DNA of 64,000 nt from assembly GCA_900545815.1 (NCBI GenBank), contig URAM01000003.1:62001-126000 (forward strand), in the 5' to 3' direction. Positions 50,309 through 58,948 of this stretch are shown here, in pieces (the stretch's first letter is position 1; each line of letters begins with the position of its first letter). Made by a program: the position numbers and the translations under genes. The notes under the pieces are model-generated. The model was not told the origin of the DNA, made no database searches, and worked only from the letters and a program-made list of their open reading frames with translations. The stretch comes from an uncultured Eubacteriales bacterium (lineage in GTDB: Bacteria; Bacillota; Clostridia; Oscillospirales; Oscillospiraceae).

Positions 50309-51214
50309 ATGAGCAGCAAACGAGCAGAATTATTGATGGTTAGCGTCACCCTAGCTTGGGGTTCCTCTTACCTGCTGATGAAAGTGGGCCTCAACGGCAT
50401 CGGGCCATTCAACCTCATCGCCCTGCGCTTCGGCATCGCCTTTGTCTTTATGACCCTGGCTTTTTTGCCCAAGTTCCGCAAGCTGACCCGCGCCACCCTC
50501 CTGAAGGGACTTTTGGCCGGCGTCATCCTGTTCCTGCTCTTTACCGGCATGGTCTGCGGCGTCAACTACACCACCGCCTCCACCGCCGGTTTTCTGACCA
50601 GCACCACTGTTGTGCTGGTGCCCATTTTGGAGAGCTTCCTGAAACGGAAGCTGCCGGAAAAGTCCATGGTCGCCAGCATTTGCATCGCCATCTGCGGCCT
50701 GTTCCTGCTGACCGCCACAGACGGACTGGCTCTGGATAAGGGTGCGCTGCTCTGTCTCATGGGCGCACTGTTTTACGCCATCTACATCATCGTGCTGGAC
50801 AAGATCGCCAAAAAGGAGGACGCCTTCCTCATCAGCATCATCCAGCTGGGGGTCGCCTCCGCCCTGGGCGCCGTGGCTATGTGCCTGTTCGAGACTCCCT
50901 CCCTGCCCACCAGACCGGTGGAATGGGGTGCCGTCATTGGCCTGGGGCTGGTGTGCAGTGCCTACGGGTTCGTGGTACAGCCCATTGCCCAGAAGTACGC
51001 CGCGCCGGAAAAGATCGGTTTGATTTTTGCCCTGGAGCCGGTCTTTTCCGCCATCCTCTCCTTCCTGTTCCTTCATGAAGTGCTGGACGTCCGTGGCTAC
51101 CTGGGCGCTGCCCTCATCCTGCTGTCTGTGGTCTTTTCCGAACTTATGACCTCTGGTCGGAACGTCACCGTCAGCGAAACGCTCCCGATGGACGTCCACA
51201 CGGCTTGTCGCTGA
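50309..51214 (+). CDS. EamA/DMT-family transporter
   Basis: Ten-segment protein of 301 residues with two EamA repeats (LMVSVTLAWGSSYLLMKVGL; GAVIGLGLVCSAYGFVVQPI). Such proteins often export amino acids or other metabolites. AAAGGAGG precedes the ATG. Divergent from a LysR gene, the usual layout of a regulated exporter. A terminator follows. Confidence 0.87.
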   Translation: MSSKRAELLMVSVTLAWGSSYLLMKVGLNGIGPFNLIALRFGIAFVFMTLAFLPKFRKLTRATLLKGLLAGVILFLLFTGMVCGVNYTTASTAGFLTSTTVVLVPILESFLKRKLPEKSMVASICIAICGLFLLTATDGLALDKGALLCLMGALFYAIYIIVLDKIAKKEDAFLISIIQLGVASALGAVAMCLFETPSLPTRPVEWGAVIGLGLVCSAYGFVVQPIAQKYAAPEKIGLIFALEPVFSAILSFLFLHEVLDVRGYLGAALILLSVVFSELMTSGRNVTVSETLPMDVHTACR

Positions 51215-51270
51215 GTCAAGCACCTTTCCTCACGCTAATATCCATTTCTTAATACCTACTCTCTAAACGG

Positions 51271-51310
51271 AAAGCGGAGACTACCATGTAGTCTCCGCTT
51301 TCTACTTTTT
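51271..51310. terminator. Bidirectional intrinsic terminator
   Basis: AAAGCGGAGACTA / TAGTCTCCGCTTT with a five-base loop and TCTACTTTTT, between convergent genes. Confidence 0.88.
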
Positions 51311-51338
51311 CGCATAAATGCAAGTATTTTTCTAAACC

Positions 51339-52214
51339 TTACAAGCCGCGGCTCCACTCCGGCCGCATCTGGCTCTTGCCGGCCAGCACGCTGTCGATCT
51401 TGGCCAGCATCTCCGGCGTCTTGTCCGGGATGGTGTCGTTGAACGCCAGATAGTTGGATGCGTGGTTGCTGGTGAAGTGGATGGGGCCTTCGTGGATATT
51501 GGCCAGCAGCAGCCGTGTTTCCTCCAACACCTGGCGGGGGGTCAGCATCTTGAACTTGCCCTGCTGGACGTCCTGATACATGGGAGTGCCCGGCTCACAC
51601 ATATAGGTCAGGGCGGACAGGTGCTGGGGCACCATCTTGTTCATCAGTTCAGCAGTCGCCAGGGCGTGCCGCTTGGAGGGCTCGCCGGGGCCAGCCAGAC
51701 CCAAGATGATCATGGTCCACAGGTCAAACCCGCAGTCCTTCAGCAGCAGTGCAGCGTCCAAGATCTCCTGGGCGGTGGCACCCTTCTTGACCTTTTTCAA
51801 CAGCTCATCATCCCCAGTCTCCACCCCCAGGTAGGCACGCTTCAGACCAGCTTCGTTCAGCTCCTTGAGCTGGGCAGGGGTCTTGGACATGGTGGACTTG
51901 GGGCCTGCGTAGGTGGTGACCTTTTCCAAGTAGGGAAAGGTCTTATAGAGTCGATCCAGGATGGTCAGCAGTTCCTCCTGCTTCATGATGATGGCATCGC
52001 CATCGCACAGGAACACCCGACGCACGCCGTTGCCATAGGCTTTGCGTGCCATTTCAATGTCATCCAAAATATCCTTCAACGGGCGGATGCGGAACCGCTT
52101 GTCCTTATACATACTGCAAAAGGTGCAGCTGTTATTGGAACAGCCGATGGTACACTGGAGCAGGTAGCTTTTCCACTCTCCGGGGGGACGGTAAATCATG
52201 CCTTCATATCTCAT
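51339..52214 (-). CDS. Radical SAM protein
   Basis: Protein of 291 residues. The cluster motif is C-S-N-N-S-C-T-F-C-S-M-Y, i.e. C-x4-C-x2-C within the family phrase G-C-S-x-N-x-C-T-F-C-x-M-Y; the SAM-binding strand LGVETGDDELLKKVKKG follows. It is near the HemN/Elp3-like group of uncharacterised radical SAM proteins, without an auxiliary cluster domain. Its ATG overlaps the hisC stop (ATGA), so it is translationally coupled to hisC. Substrate unknown. Confidence 0.82.
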   Translation of the reverse strand: MRYEGMIYRPPGEWKSYLLQCTIGCSNNSCTFCSMYKDKRFRIRPLKDILDDIEMARKAYGNGVRRVFLCDGDAIIMKQEELLTILDRLYKTFPYLEKVTTYAGPKSTMSKTPAQLKELNEAGLKRAYLGVETGDDELLKKVKKGATAQEILDAALLLKDCGFDLWTMIILGLAGPGEPSKRHALATAELMNKMVPQHLSALTYMCEPGTPMYQDVQQGKFKMLTPRQVLEETRLLLANIHEGPIHFTSNHASNYLAFNDTIPDKTPEMLAKIDSVLAGKSQMRPEWSRGL

Positions 52215-53278
52215 AATACATTCTCCACAAATCGTTTCATTGTCGCACAGAATTTCTCCATTTCTTCCTCGCTGCCGATAGTCACCCGGAGGAAGTTGTC
52301 GATTCTGGGCAGGTCAAAATAGCGAACCAGAATGCCCGCCTCACGCAAATCCGCAAAGAGCTTGCGGGCAGGTCGTTCCGGATGGGTGATAAAAATAAAG
52401 TTGCTCTTGGAGGGCAGGACGGTAAAGCCCAGCTCCCGCAGGGTCTCCGACGTCCGGTCTCTGGTGGCCGCCACCTGGGCACAGCGCTGGGCAAAGTAGT
52501 CCCCATCCTCCACCGCTGCCACACCGGCCAAAATGGCCAGCTGGTCGATGGTATAGGAGTTGATGGAATTTTTGACACAGTTCAGCCCCTGGATGAGGTT
52601 CTCACTGCCAAAGGCGAAGCCCACCCGCATCCCTGCCAGGGCACGGGACTTGGACATGGTCTGCACTACCAGCAGGTTGGGGTACTCGTCCAGCAGGGGC
52701 AGGGCAGAGGTGCCGCCGAAGTCGATATAGGCTTCGTCCACGATGACCACCACATCTGGATTTCCCTCCAAAATGCGCCGCAGGGACGCCTGATCCAGCT
52801 CGATGCCGGTGGGGGCATTGGGGTTGGTGATGACCACGCCATCATTATCCCCCAGCATCTTCTCCACCGGAATGGTGAAGTCGTCCTGCAAGGGGACGGT
52901 GCGGTAGTGGATGCCGAACATATTGCAGTAGACCGGATAGAAGGAGTAGGTGATGTCCGGAAACAGGACGGTACCCCCTTCCTCAAAGAACGCCTGGAAG
53001 GCAAAGGCCAGCACCTCGTCCGAACCGTTGCCCACGAACACCTGGCTCTCCTTGACGCCGTAGGACTGCGCCAGCGCAGACACCAGCTTGCTGGCGTCCG
53101 GATCGGGATAGAGCTTGAGCCGCTCGTCCACCCCCTTCTGTACCGCTTCCACCACCTTGGGGGAGGGTGGGTAGGGGTTCTCGTTGGTGTTTAACTTGAT
53201 GAATTTCCGCTCCTTGGGCTGCTCCCCAGGGGTGTAGGGGGTCAGACTGCGGATACGGCCGCTCCAAAATTCTTTCAT
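52211..53278 (-). CDS. hisC: Histidinol-phosphate aminotransferase
   Basis: Class I/II PLP aminotransferase of 355 residues. NTNENPYPPSP at the N-terminus, NPNAPTG, VDEAYIDFGG, and the PLP lysine in MSKSRALAGMRVGF are HisC signatures. It converts imidazole-acetol phosphate to histidinol phosphate; related enzymes can serve Phe/Tyr. No other his gene is near, so an aromatic or broad role is possible. AAGGGAG lies about 12 bases before the ATG. Confidence 0.88.
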   Translation of the reverse strand: MKEFWSGRIRSLTPYTPGEQPKERKFIKLNTNENPYPPSPKVVEAVQKGVDERLKLYPDPDASKLVSALAQSYGVKESQVFVGNGSDEVLAFAFQAFFEEGGTVLFPDITYSFYPVYCNMFGIHYRTVPLQDDFTIPVEKMLGDNDGVVITNPNAPTGIELDQASLRRILEGNPDVVVIVDEAYIDFGGTSALPLLDEYPNLLVVQTMSKSRALAGMRVGFAFGSENLIQGLNCVKNSINSYTIDQLAILAGVAAVEDGDYFAQRCAQVAATRDRTSETLRELGFTVLPSKSNFIFITHPERPARKLFADLREAGILVRYFDLPRIDNFLRVTIGSEEEMEKFCATMKRFVENVL

Positions 53279-53304
53279 AGCTCGTGCGCTCCCTTATGCT
53301 TTTA

Positions 53305-53499
53305 TCATTGTGGCTCCTGCCCCTGGGGCAGGACTTTTTTCACACTTTTTTCCGCCTTGCTGCGCAAGATCATCACTTCTCGCCCGCAGGTTTGGCAGCG
53401 GAGACGAAAGTCCATACCCACCCGCAGCACCAGCCATTCTCTCCCCCCGCAGGGGTGCGTTTTTTTCATCTGCAAGACATCGCCTACTTGAATGTTCAT
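53305..53499 (-). CDS. DUF951 family zinc-ribbon protein
   Basis: Protein of 64 residues with the full DUF951 pattern: GDVLQMKKTHPCGGREWLVL, DFRLRCQTCGREVMI and a Lys-rich end. The Cys residues (PCG and CQTCG) could bind zinc. TAGGAGG precedes the ATG. It is first in a likely three-gene unit with hisC and the radical SAM gene (26-base gap). Function unknown; widespread in Firmicutes. Confidence 0.88.
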   Translation of the reverse strand: MNIQVGDVLQMKKTHPCGGREWLVLRVGMDFRLRCQTCGREVMILRSKAEKSVKKVLPQGQEPQ

Positions 53500-53667
53500 G
53501 GGGTTCGCCTCCTATATTACTTTAGCACACTGATACGCTATCATATTATATCTTCCCTGTCAATAGCACTCCTGCACAAATCCAGCCGCCGGACGGTGCA
53601 AGAACAAACCCCCTCCCTGCGGCATAGGATACACCATCCATACAACTGAAAAAGAGGAGGAAGGATT

Positions 53668-54582
53668 ATGCATGATTTCTGGCCGGAAGGCCGCCGATAC
53701 GCCACCCAGGAAAATCAGCACTTTTTATCCAGCCGAGCCGGTCTAGAGGCCGCCTGGCGGCAGCAGATCATCTTGGAAGGGCTTGCCCTCCGCTGTGACC
53801 CCACTCACGCTCTGACGGTGCAGCTGGGGGACACGGTGGGAGTCATCCCACGGGAGGAGTGCGCCCTGGGCATCCGAGAGGGCAGTACACGGGACATCGC
53901 CATCCTCACCTGCGTGGGCAAGGCGGTGAGCTTTGTGGTCACCGGCTTTGCAAACGGCGTCCCCCAACTCTCCCGGCGCTTGGCGCAGGAACGGGCGCTG
54001 GCACAGCTGCTGCAATGTCAGCCGGGGGACATCTTGCCCGCCACCGTCACCCACCTGGAACCCTACGGCGCCTTTGTGGACATCGGCTGCGGCGTCCCCT
54101 CCCTGCTGCCCTTGAAAACCCTCTCCATCTCCCGCATCCCCCATCCCAACTGTCGTTTCCGATCGGGGCAGGAGATTTTTTGCGTGGTGCGGCAGGTGAT
54201 GCCGGAGCTGGGACGGGTGCAGCTGTCCCACAAGGAGCTGCTAGGCACCTGGTCGGAGAACGCCAGCCACTTTGAAGCAGGGGAGACGGTGACCGGCATC
54301 ATCCGCAGCGTCATGGACTACGGCATCTTCGTGGAGCTGGCCCCCAACCTGACCGGCCTGGCAGAACCGCTGGAAGGCTTTCAGACTGGGGATTCCGTGT
54401 CGGTCTACATCAAATCCATCTTACCCGACCGGCAGAAGATCAAGCTGGCCATCATCGGCGCCGTGGCGCCTCAGCCCCCTGCTCCTCTGGCCTACCACGC
54501 CACCGCCGGTCGGGTGGTGGACTGGAACTATCACGGAGTCACCCACATCCTCCCGCCGGAAGAACTTATCCCTTCCCCTTGA
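53668..54582 (+). CDS. S1 RNA-binding domain protein
   Basis: Protein of 304 residues with two clear S1 folds: GDILPATVTHLEPYGAFVDI (~118-185) and GETVTGIIRSVMDYGIFVEL (~195-260); the first ~100 residues look like a third, diverged one. It is much shorter than ribosomal protein S1 and resembles the small S1-like proteins of Clostridia that may act in translation or RNA decay. GAGGAGGAAGG precedes the ATG. The 3' end overlaps convergent rarA by 17 bases. Confidence 0.8.
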   Translation: MHDFWPEGRRYATQENQHFLSSRAGLEAAWRQQIILEGLALRCDPTHALTVQLGDTVGVIPREECALGIREGSTRDIAILTCVGKAVSFVVTGFANGVPQLSRRLAQERALAQLLQCQPGDILPATVTHLEPYGAFVDIGCGVPSLLPLKTLSISRIPHPNCRFRSGQEIFCVVRQVMPELGRVQLSHKELLGTWSENASHFEAGETVTGIIRSVMDYGIFVELAPNLTGLAEPLEGFQTGDSVSVYIKSILPDRQKIKLAIIGAVAPQPPAPLAYHATAGRVVDWNYHGVTHILPPEELIPSP

Positions 54583-55837
54583 TGCGCGCCCAATAGGCTT
54601 TGGCCGCTTGTTCGGTCTTGTTCTCGCCGTATTGATAATAGGCGGCGTCCTTGAGCCGGTCGGGCAGGTACTGCTGGGGAACATAGTGGTTGGGGAAGCT
54701 GTGGGGATACTGGTAGGTCAGCCCACGACCCAGCTTTTTGGCACCGGTGTAATGGCTGTCCATGAGATAGGCGGGGATGTCCCCATAGTTTCCCTTGCGG
54801 ATGTCGCTGAGGGCGGCGTCAATGCCCATAATGGCGGAGTTGGATTTGGGCGCCGTGGCCATCAAGATGACCGCTTCCGCCAATGGGATACGGGCCTCCG
54901 GCAGCCCCAACATATTGGCCGCGTCAATGCAGGATTTCACAATGGACACCGCTTGAGGATAGGCCAACCCCACATCCTCGGATGCAATGACCATGAGCCG
55001 CCGGCAGGCGGACACCAAATCCCCCGCCTCCAGCAGCCGTGCCAGATAGTGCAGCCCTGCGTCTGGGTCACTGCCTCGGATGGACTTTTGCAAAGCGGAC
55101 AGGATGTCATAGTGGTTGTCTCCGTCCCGATCATAGCGGAAGGCAGACTTCTGTCCCACCAGCTCCGCATCCTCCAAGGTCACCGTCACCACGCCGTCCA
55201 CCTGCTGGCCAGCGGCACAGAGCAGCTCCGCCCCGTTGATGGCCTTGCGCACATCGCCGCCGCAGGCGGTGGCCAGGTAATCCCGCACATCGTCCGATGC
55301 CTGGATGGTCACGCCGTTGCGCTCCTCCAACAGCCGGAAGGCACGGTCTACCGCCGGTCGAACCTCCTGGGGCGTGACCGGTTTGAACTCAAAGACGGTG
55401 GAGCGGGAGAGGACGGCATTGAAAATGGTGAAGTAGGGGTTCTCCGTGGTGGAAGCGATGACGGTGATCTTGCCGTTCTCCATGAACTCCAACAGGGACT
55501 GCTGCTGCTTTTTATTGAAATACTGGATCTCATCCAGGTAGAGCAGCACCCCGTTGGGCGCCAGCAAGGTGTCAACATCAGCGATGACCTCCCGAATGTC
55601 CGCAATGGAGGCGGTGGTGGCGTTGAGCCGGTGCAGGGTGCGGTGGGTCTGATTGGCGATGATGTTGGCCACTGTGGTCTTGCCGGTGCCGGACGGGCCG
55701 AAAAAGACCATGTTGGGCACCTGACCGCTCTCGATGATGCGGCGCAAAACCCCGTTCTTGCCCAGGATGTGGCTCTGCCCCACCACGTCCTCCAAGGTCT
55801 GCGGCCGAATTTCATCGGCCAACGGACGGTACTGCAT
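54566..55837 (-). CDS. rarA: Replication-associated recombination protein A (RarA/MgsA)
   Basis: AAA+ clamp-loader-like ATPase of 423 residues. Walker A is GPSGTGKTT, Walker B LLYLDEIQYFNKKQQQ, sensor STTENPYF; C-terminal MgsA domain includes SIRGSDPDAGLHYLARLLEAG and ASEDVGLAYP. The end YPHSFPNHYVPQQYLPD is diagnostic. It acts at stalled replication forks. AAAGGAGG precedes the ATG. Confidence 0.95.
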   Translation of the reverse strand: MQYRPLADEIRPQTLEDVVGQSHILGKNGVLRRIIESGQVPNMVFFGPSGTGKTTVANIIANQTHRTLHRLNATTASIADIREVIADVDTLLAPNGVLLYLDEIQYFNKKQQQSLLEFMENGKITVIASTTENPYFTIFNAVLSRSTVFEFKPVTPQEVRPAVDRAFRLLEERNGVTIQASDDVRDYLATACGGDVRKAINGAELLCAAGQQVDGVVTVTLEDAELVGQKSAFRYDRDGDNHYDILSALQKSIRGSDPDAGLHYLARLLEAGDLVSACRRLMVIASEDVGLAYPQAVSIVKSCIDAANMLGLPEARIPLAEAVILMATAPKSNSAIMGIDAALSDIRKGNYGDIPAYLMDSHYTGAKKLGRGLTYQYPHSFPNHYVPQQYLPDRLKDAAYYQYGENKTEQAAKAYWARIKGKG

Positions 55838-55945
55838 CTGTGCCGCCTCCTTTCCTTCGTACTTGCGTCTATTTTACCACATTTTATGACGTGGGAAAAG
55901 GGATGAGCATTGTGGAATATTCCGTTTTTTCTCATGCAATGTACC

Positions 55946-55977
55946 AAAAAAGTCTGGGAGTTCATCCCAGACTTTTT
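55946..55977. terminator. Hairpin with A/T flanks, terminator-like
   Basis: AAAAAAGTCTGGGA / TCCCAGACTTTTT with a five-base loop. It lies just before the putative toxin frame and could stop the antisense RNA as a back-up or form part of the toxin leader. No plus-strand gene ends upstream. Confidence 0.55.
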
Positions 55978-55980
55978 CTC

Positions 55981-56076
55981 GTGCTGCTTGCACTGCTTTT
56001 TATCATTTTTGTGTATACGATGCTTCTGATCGGCCTTGTCGGCCTGTTCATCGCTGCATGGAACATAAAGAAGTAA
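55981..56076 (+). CDS. Putative type I toxin, Hol_Tox-like small membrane peptide
   Basis: The frame ending at 56076 encodes a short hydrophobic helix with a Lys-Lys end (YTMLLIGLVGLFIAAWNIKK). With GTG at 55981 it is 31 residues; with GTG at 56011, 21; with ATG at 56020, 18. Size, one membrane helix and basic tail fit the holin-like/Fst-type toxins of Firmicutes. The 3' part (hairpin over the stop codon, GGGGGGCTAACCG...CGGTAGCGCCC hairpin, convergent antisense promoter) is the layout of such loci. No clear ribosome binding site is visible before any start, so the toxin may be tightly silenced or decayed. Confidence 0.5.
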   Translation: MLLALLFIIFVYTMLLIGLVGLFIAAWNIKK

Positions 56077-56162
56077 CCACTCAGCCTTCACCTTGAGCGG
56101 TTATTTCTTATAAAGTAACTTTTCAGGGGGGCTAACCGTTTTGCCGGTAGCGCCCTTGCTCT
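56062..56162 (-). ncRNA. Probable antisense RNA (antitoxin) of about 100 nt
   Basis: The strong minus-strand promoter at 56169-56197 would start RNA near 56162. It would contain a GGGCGCTACCG / CGGTTAGCCC hairpin and end at the stem made by TAACCACTCAG (56074-56084) and CTTGAGCGGTTA (56092-56103), followed by a T-rich stretch. It overlaps the 3' end of the putative toxin message. Ends are estimates. Confidence 0.55.
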
Positions 56163-56168
56163 ATTCTC

Positions 56169-56197
56169 AGTATAGTGCATCCCACCAAACTTGTCAA
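56169..56197 (-). promoter_or_regulatory. Consensus promoter of the antisense RNA
   Basis: On the minus strand TTGACA (56197-56192), 17 bases, TATACT (56174-56169). It points away from nth and has no coding gene downstream for more than 300 bases. Confidence 0.8.
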
Positions 56198-56282
56198 CCA
56201 TTTCAAATTCAGAAACACGGGTTTCCCCGCCCCCTGTTTTATGCTACAATCAATGGTGACTTTATCACAGGAGGAACACGCC

Positions 56283-56945
56283 ATGAAGACCAAAGAGGAG
56301 GCACGCGCCATCGTCAACGGGCTGAAAGCACTGTACCCGGATGGCATCTGTTCCCTGCAATACCAAAAAGATTATGAACTGCTGTTCTCCGTCCGCCTGT
56401 CCGCCCAGTGTACCGATGCCCGAGTGAACAAGGTCACCCCCGCCCTGTTCCAGCGCTTCCCCACCCTGGAAGCCTTTGCAGAGGCCACTCCGGAGGAGGT
56501 GGCCGAATACATCCACTCCTGCGGCTTCTACAACGGCAAGAGCCGAGATTTGGTGGGCTGCGCTCAAATGCTGCTGCGGGACTTCGGAGGCAAAGTTCCC
56601 CGTGCCATGGACGATCTGTTAAAACTCCCCGGCATCGGCCGCAAGACCGCCAACCTCATTCGGGGCGACATCTTCCATGAACCAGGCTGTGTGGTAGCAG
56701 ACACCCACTGCATCCGCATCTCCGGCCGCCTGGGCCTGACCGACGGGACAAAAGACCCGATAAAGGTGGAAAAGCAGCTGCGGGAAGTGCTGCCACCGGA
56801 GGAATCCAACGACTTCTGTCACCGATTGGTGCTCCACGGACGGGCGGTGTGTACCGCTCGGACGGCCAAGTGTGAGCTCTGTCCCCTGTGCGAGTGGTGC
56901 GATCACTTCTTGAGCCAGGGGAAGTCGTCGGAGGGGAAAAAGTAA
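56283..56945 (+). CDS. nth: Endonuclease III
   Basis: DNA glycosylase/AP lyase of 220 residues for oxidised pyrimidines. The helix-hairpin-helix is LLKLPGIGRKTANLI with catalytic Lys; catalytic Asp is in VADTHCIRISGRLGL; the 4Fe-4S ligands follow C-x6-C-x2-C-x5-C near the C-terminus. ATG at 56283 has CAGGAGG before it; the frame from 56175 overlaps the antisense promoter region and is rejected. A TACAAT at 56244-56249 may be its -10 box. Confidence 0.95.
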   Translation: MKTKEEARAIVNGLKALYPDGICSLQYQKDYELLFSVRLSAQCTDARVNKVTPALFQRFPTLEAFAEATPEEVAEYIHSCGFYNGKSRDLVGCAQMLLRDFGGKVPRAMDDLLKLPGIGRKTANLIRGDIFHEPGCVVADTHCIRISGRLGLTDGTKDPIKVEKQLREVLPPEESNDFCHRLVLHGRAVCTARTAKCELCPLCEWCDHFLSQGKSSEGKK

Positions 56946-56958
56946 CCCATTTCAAAGA

Positions 56959-57003
56959 GGAACCACGCAACGTCCTATCCAGATGTTGCGTGGTTCTTTT
57001 TTC
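56959..57003. terminator. Bidirectional intrinsic terminator
   Basis: GAACCACGCAAC / GTTGCGTGGTTC with TTTTTTC, between convergent nth and ygiQ. Confidence 0.88.
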
Positions 57004-58948
57004 AACCTTTTCGCTTCTTCCCGCCAGCCTTTTTCTCCACACGCCCTGTGGATTTCTTACCTTTTCCAACTTCGGGCTTCCCTTTCGGACGCTTCTCGCC
57101 GCCCTTTTCCCCGACCTTTTTCGCCCTCGGCGGATACGGCCGGATCAAGCACCTGGCGTCAAACCCGATCAGATCCTCTCGCCCTGCCTTTTGCAGCGCT
57201 TCCCGCACCAGCTTCCAGTTTTCCGGCACCTTCCACTGAAGCAAGGCTCGCTGGAGGGCTTTCTCGTGGGGATCGGTGGCTACATACACCGGTTTCATGG
57301 TGCGCGGGTCGATGCCCGTGTGGTACATACAGGTGGACAGGCAGCCGGGCACCGGATAGAAGTCCTGCACCTGCTCCGGCAGCCGGTGGCTGGCGTTCAG
57401 GTACTCCGCCAGCGCCACTGCATCCTGCAAGGTGCTGCCCGGGTGGGAGGACATCAAATAAGGTACCAAAAACTGCTTTTTCCCAGCGTTTTTGTTCAGC
57501 GCATTGTACTTCTGCTGGAACCGCTCATAGACCTCGATATGGGGCTTGCCCATATAGTCCAGCACCGAATTGATGCAGTGCTCCGGCGCCACCTTCAGCT
57601 GGCCGGACACATGGTACTGTACCAGCTCCCGAAAGAAGGTGTCCCGTTTGTCACAGAGCATATAGTCATAGCGGATGCCGGAGCGGATGAAGATCTTTTT
57701 GATGCCAGGAATCTTTCGCAGCTTCCGCAGCAGCGCCACATAATCGGACTCATCCGCATCCAGGTTGGGACAGGGCTTGGGCGCCAGACACACCCGTTTG
57801 GCACAGACTCCCTCCTTCAACTGCTTCTTACAGCTTGGGTGGCGCAGGTTGGCCGTAGGGCCGCCTACATCGTGGATGTAGCCCTTAAATCCAGGGTGAT
57901 GGGTCAGCGCTGTGACCTCTCGGATAACGCTCTCGTGACTGCGGCAGGTCATCATCCGCCCCTGGTGAAAGGCCAGGGCACAGAAGTTACAGCCGCCGAT
58001 GCACCCACGGTTATGAGTGACCGAAAAACGCACCTCCTCAATGGCCGGCACGCCGCCCATGGCGTCGTACATAGGGTGCGGTTCTCGCACATAGGGCAGC
58101 TCTGCGATGCGATCCAGCTCCTTGGTGGACAGGGGCATCTGGGGCGGGTTGGTCACCAGCCACCGGTTCCCGTGCTTCTGCAAGATGGCCTTGCCCCGCA
58201 CCGGGTCGTGCTCCTCGTACTCCACCTGGTTGGCTCTGGCGTAAGCCATCTTGTCCGCCTTCACTTCTTCATAAGAGGGCACCTCCACCCAGGGATACAC
58301 ACAGGCTTCCCGCTCCCTTGCGGCGAAGCTGGTGCCTCGGACGGCGGTGATGTCACTGACCGGCACACCGGCGTTGAGCTGTGCGGCAATCTCCAACGTG
58401 GCCGCCTCCCCCATGCCGTAAATGAGCAGATCTGCTCTGGCATCAAACAAGATCGCTCGGCGCACCTGGCCGCTCCAGTAATCATAGTGAGCAAATCGCC
58501 GCAGAGAGGCTTCCAGACCACCAATGATGAGGGGTATGTCCGAAAAGGCTTCCCGCACCCGATTGGCATAGACGATCACCGCCCGATCTGGCCGCAAGCC
58601 AGTCTGATGACCGGGGGAATAGGCATCCTGGCGGCGGCGCTTTTTTGCTGCGGTGTAATGGGCTACCATGGAGTCTAGGTTGCCGGAGGAGAGCATGACC
58701 GCCAGTCGGGGTTTCCCCATGGCACGAAATGCATCCGCACTGTGCCAGTCCGGCTGGGGCAACAGTGCCACCCGATACCCCTCCGCCTCCAAGGTGCGCG
58801 CGATGACCACCCCGCCGAAGGAAGGGTGGTCTACATAGGCGTCGCCGTTGATGATCAAGAAGTCGTACCAATCCCAACCACGGGCCTCCATATCCGCCTT
58901 GGACACGGGCAGGAAGGGATTTTGATCGACCTGTTTCTTCCCGCTCAT
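57002..58948 (-). CDS. YgiQ-family radical SAM protein
   Basis: Protein of 648 residues. N-terminal YgiQ domain (WDWYDFLIINGDAYVDHPSF; PLIIGGLEASLRRFAHYDYW) precedes the radical SAM core with RGCIGGCNFCAL (C-x3-C-x2-C). The C-terminus is a ~45-residue Lys/Gly-rich tail. The reaction is unknown; the family is widespread in anaerobes. Its start overlaps the stop of the phosphatase-acetyltransferase gene by four bases (ATGA). Confidence 0.93.
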   Translation of the reverse strand: MSGKKQVDQNPFLPVSKADMEARGWDWYDFLIINGDAYVDHPSFGGVVIARTLEAEGYRVALLPQPDWHSADAFRAMGKPRLAVMLSSGNLDSMVAHYTAAKKRRRQDAYSPGHQTGLRPDRAVIVYANRVREAFSDIPLIIGGLEASLRRFAHYDYWSGQVRRAILFDARADLLIYGMGEAATLEIAAQLNAGVPVSDITAVRGTSFAAREREACVYPWVEVPSYEEVKADKMAYARANQVEYEEHDPVRGKAILQKHGNRWLVTNPPQMPLSTKELDRIAELPYVREPHPMYDAMGGVPAIEEVRFSVTHNRGCIGGCNFCALAFHQGRMMTCRSHESVIREVTALTHHPGFKGYIHDVGGPTANLRHPSCKKQLKEGVCAKRVCLAPKPCPNLDADESDYVALLRKLRKIPGIKKIFIRSGIRYDYMLCDKRDTFFRELVQYHVSGQLKVAPEHCINSVLDYMGKPHIEVYERFQQKYNALNKNAGKKQFLVPYLMSSHPGSTLQDAVALAEYLNASHRLPEQVQDFYPVPGCLSTCMYHTGIDPRTMKPVYVATDPHEKALQRALLQWKVPENWKLVREALQKAGREDLIGFDARCLIRPYPPRAKKVGEKGGEKRPKGKPEVGKGKKSTGRVEKKAGGKKRKG

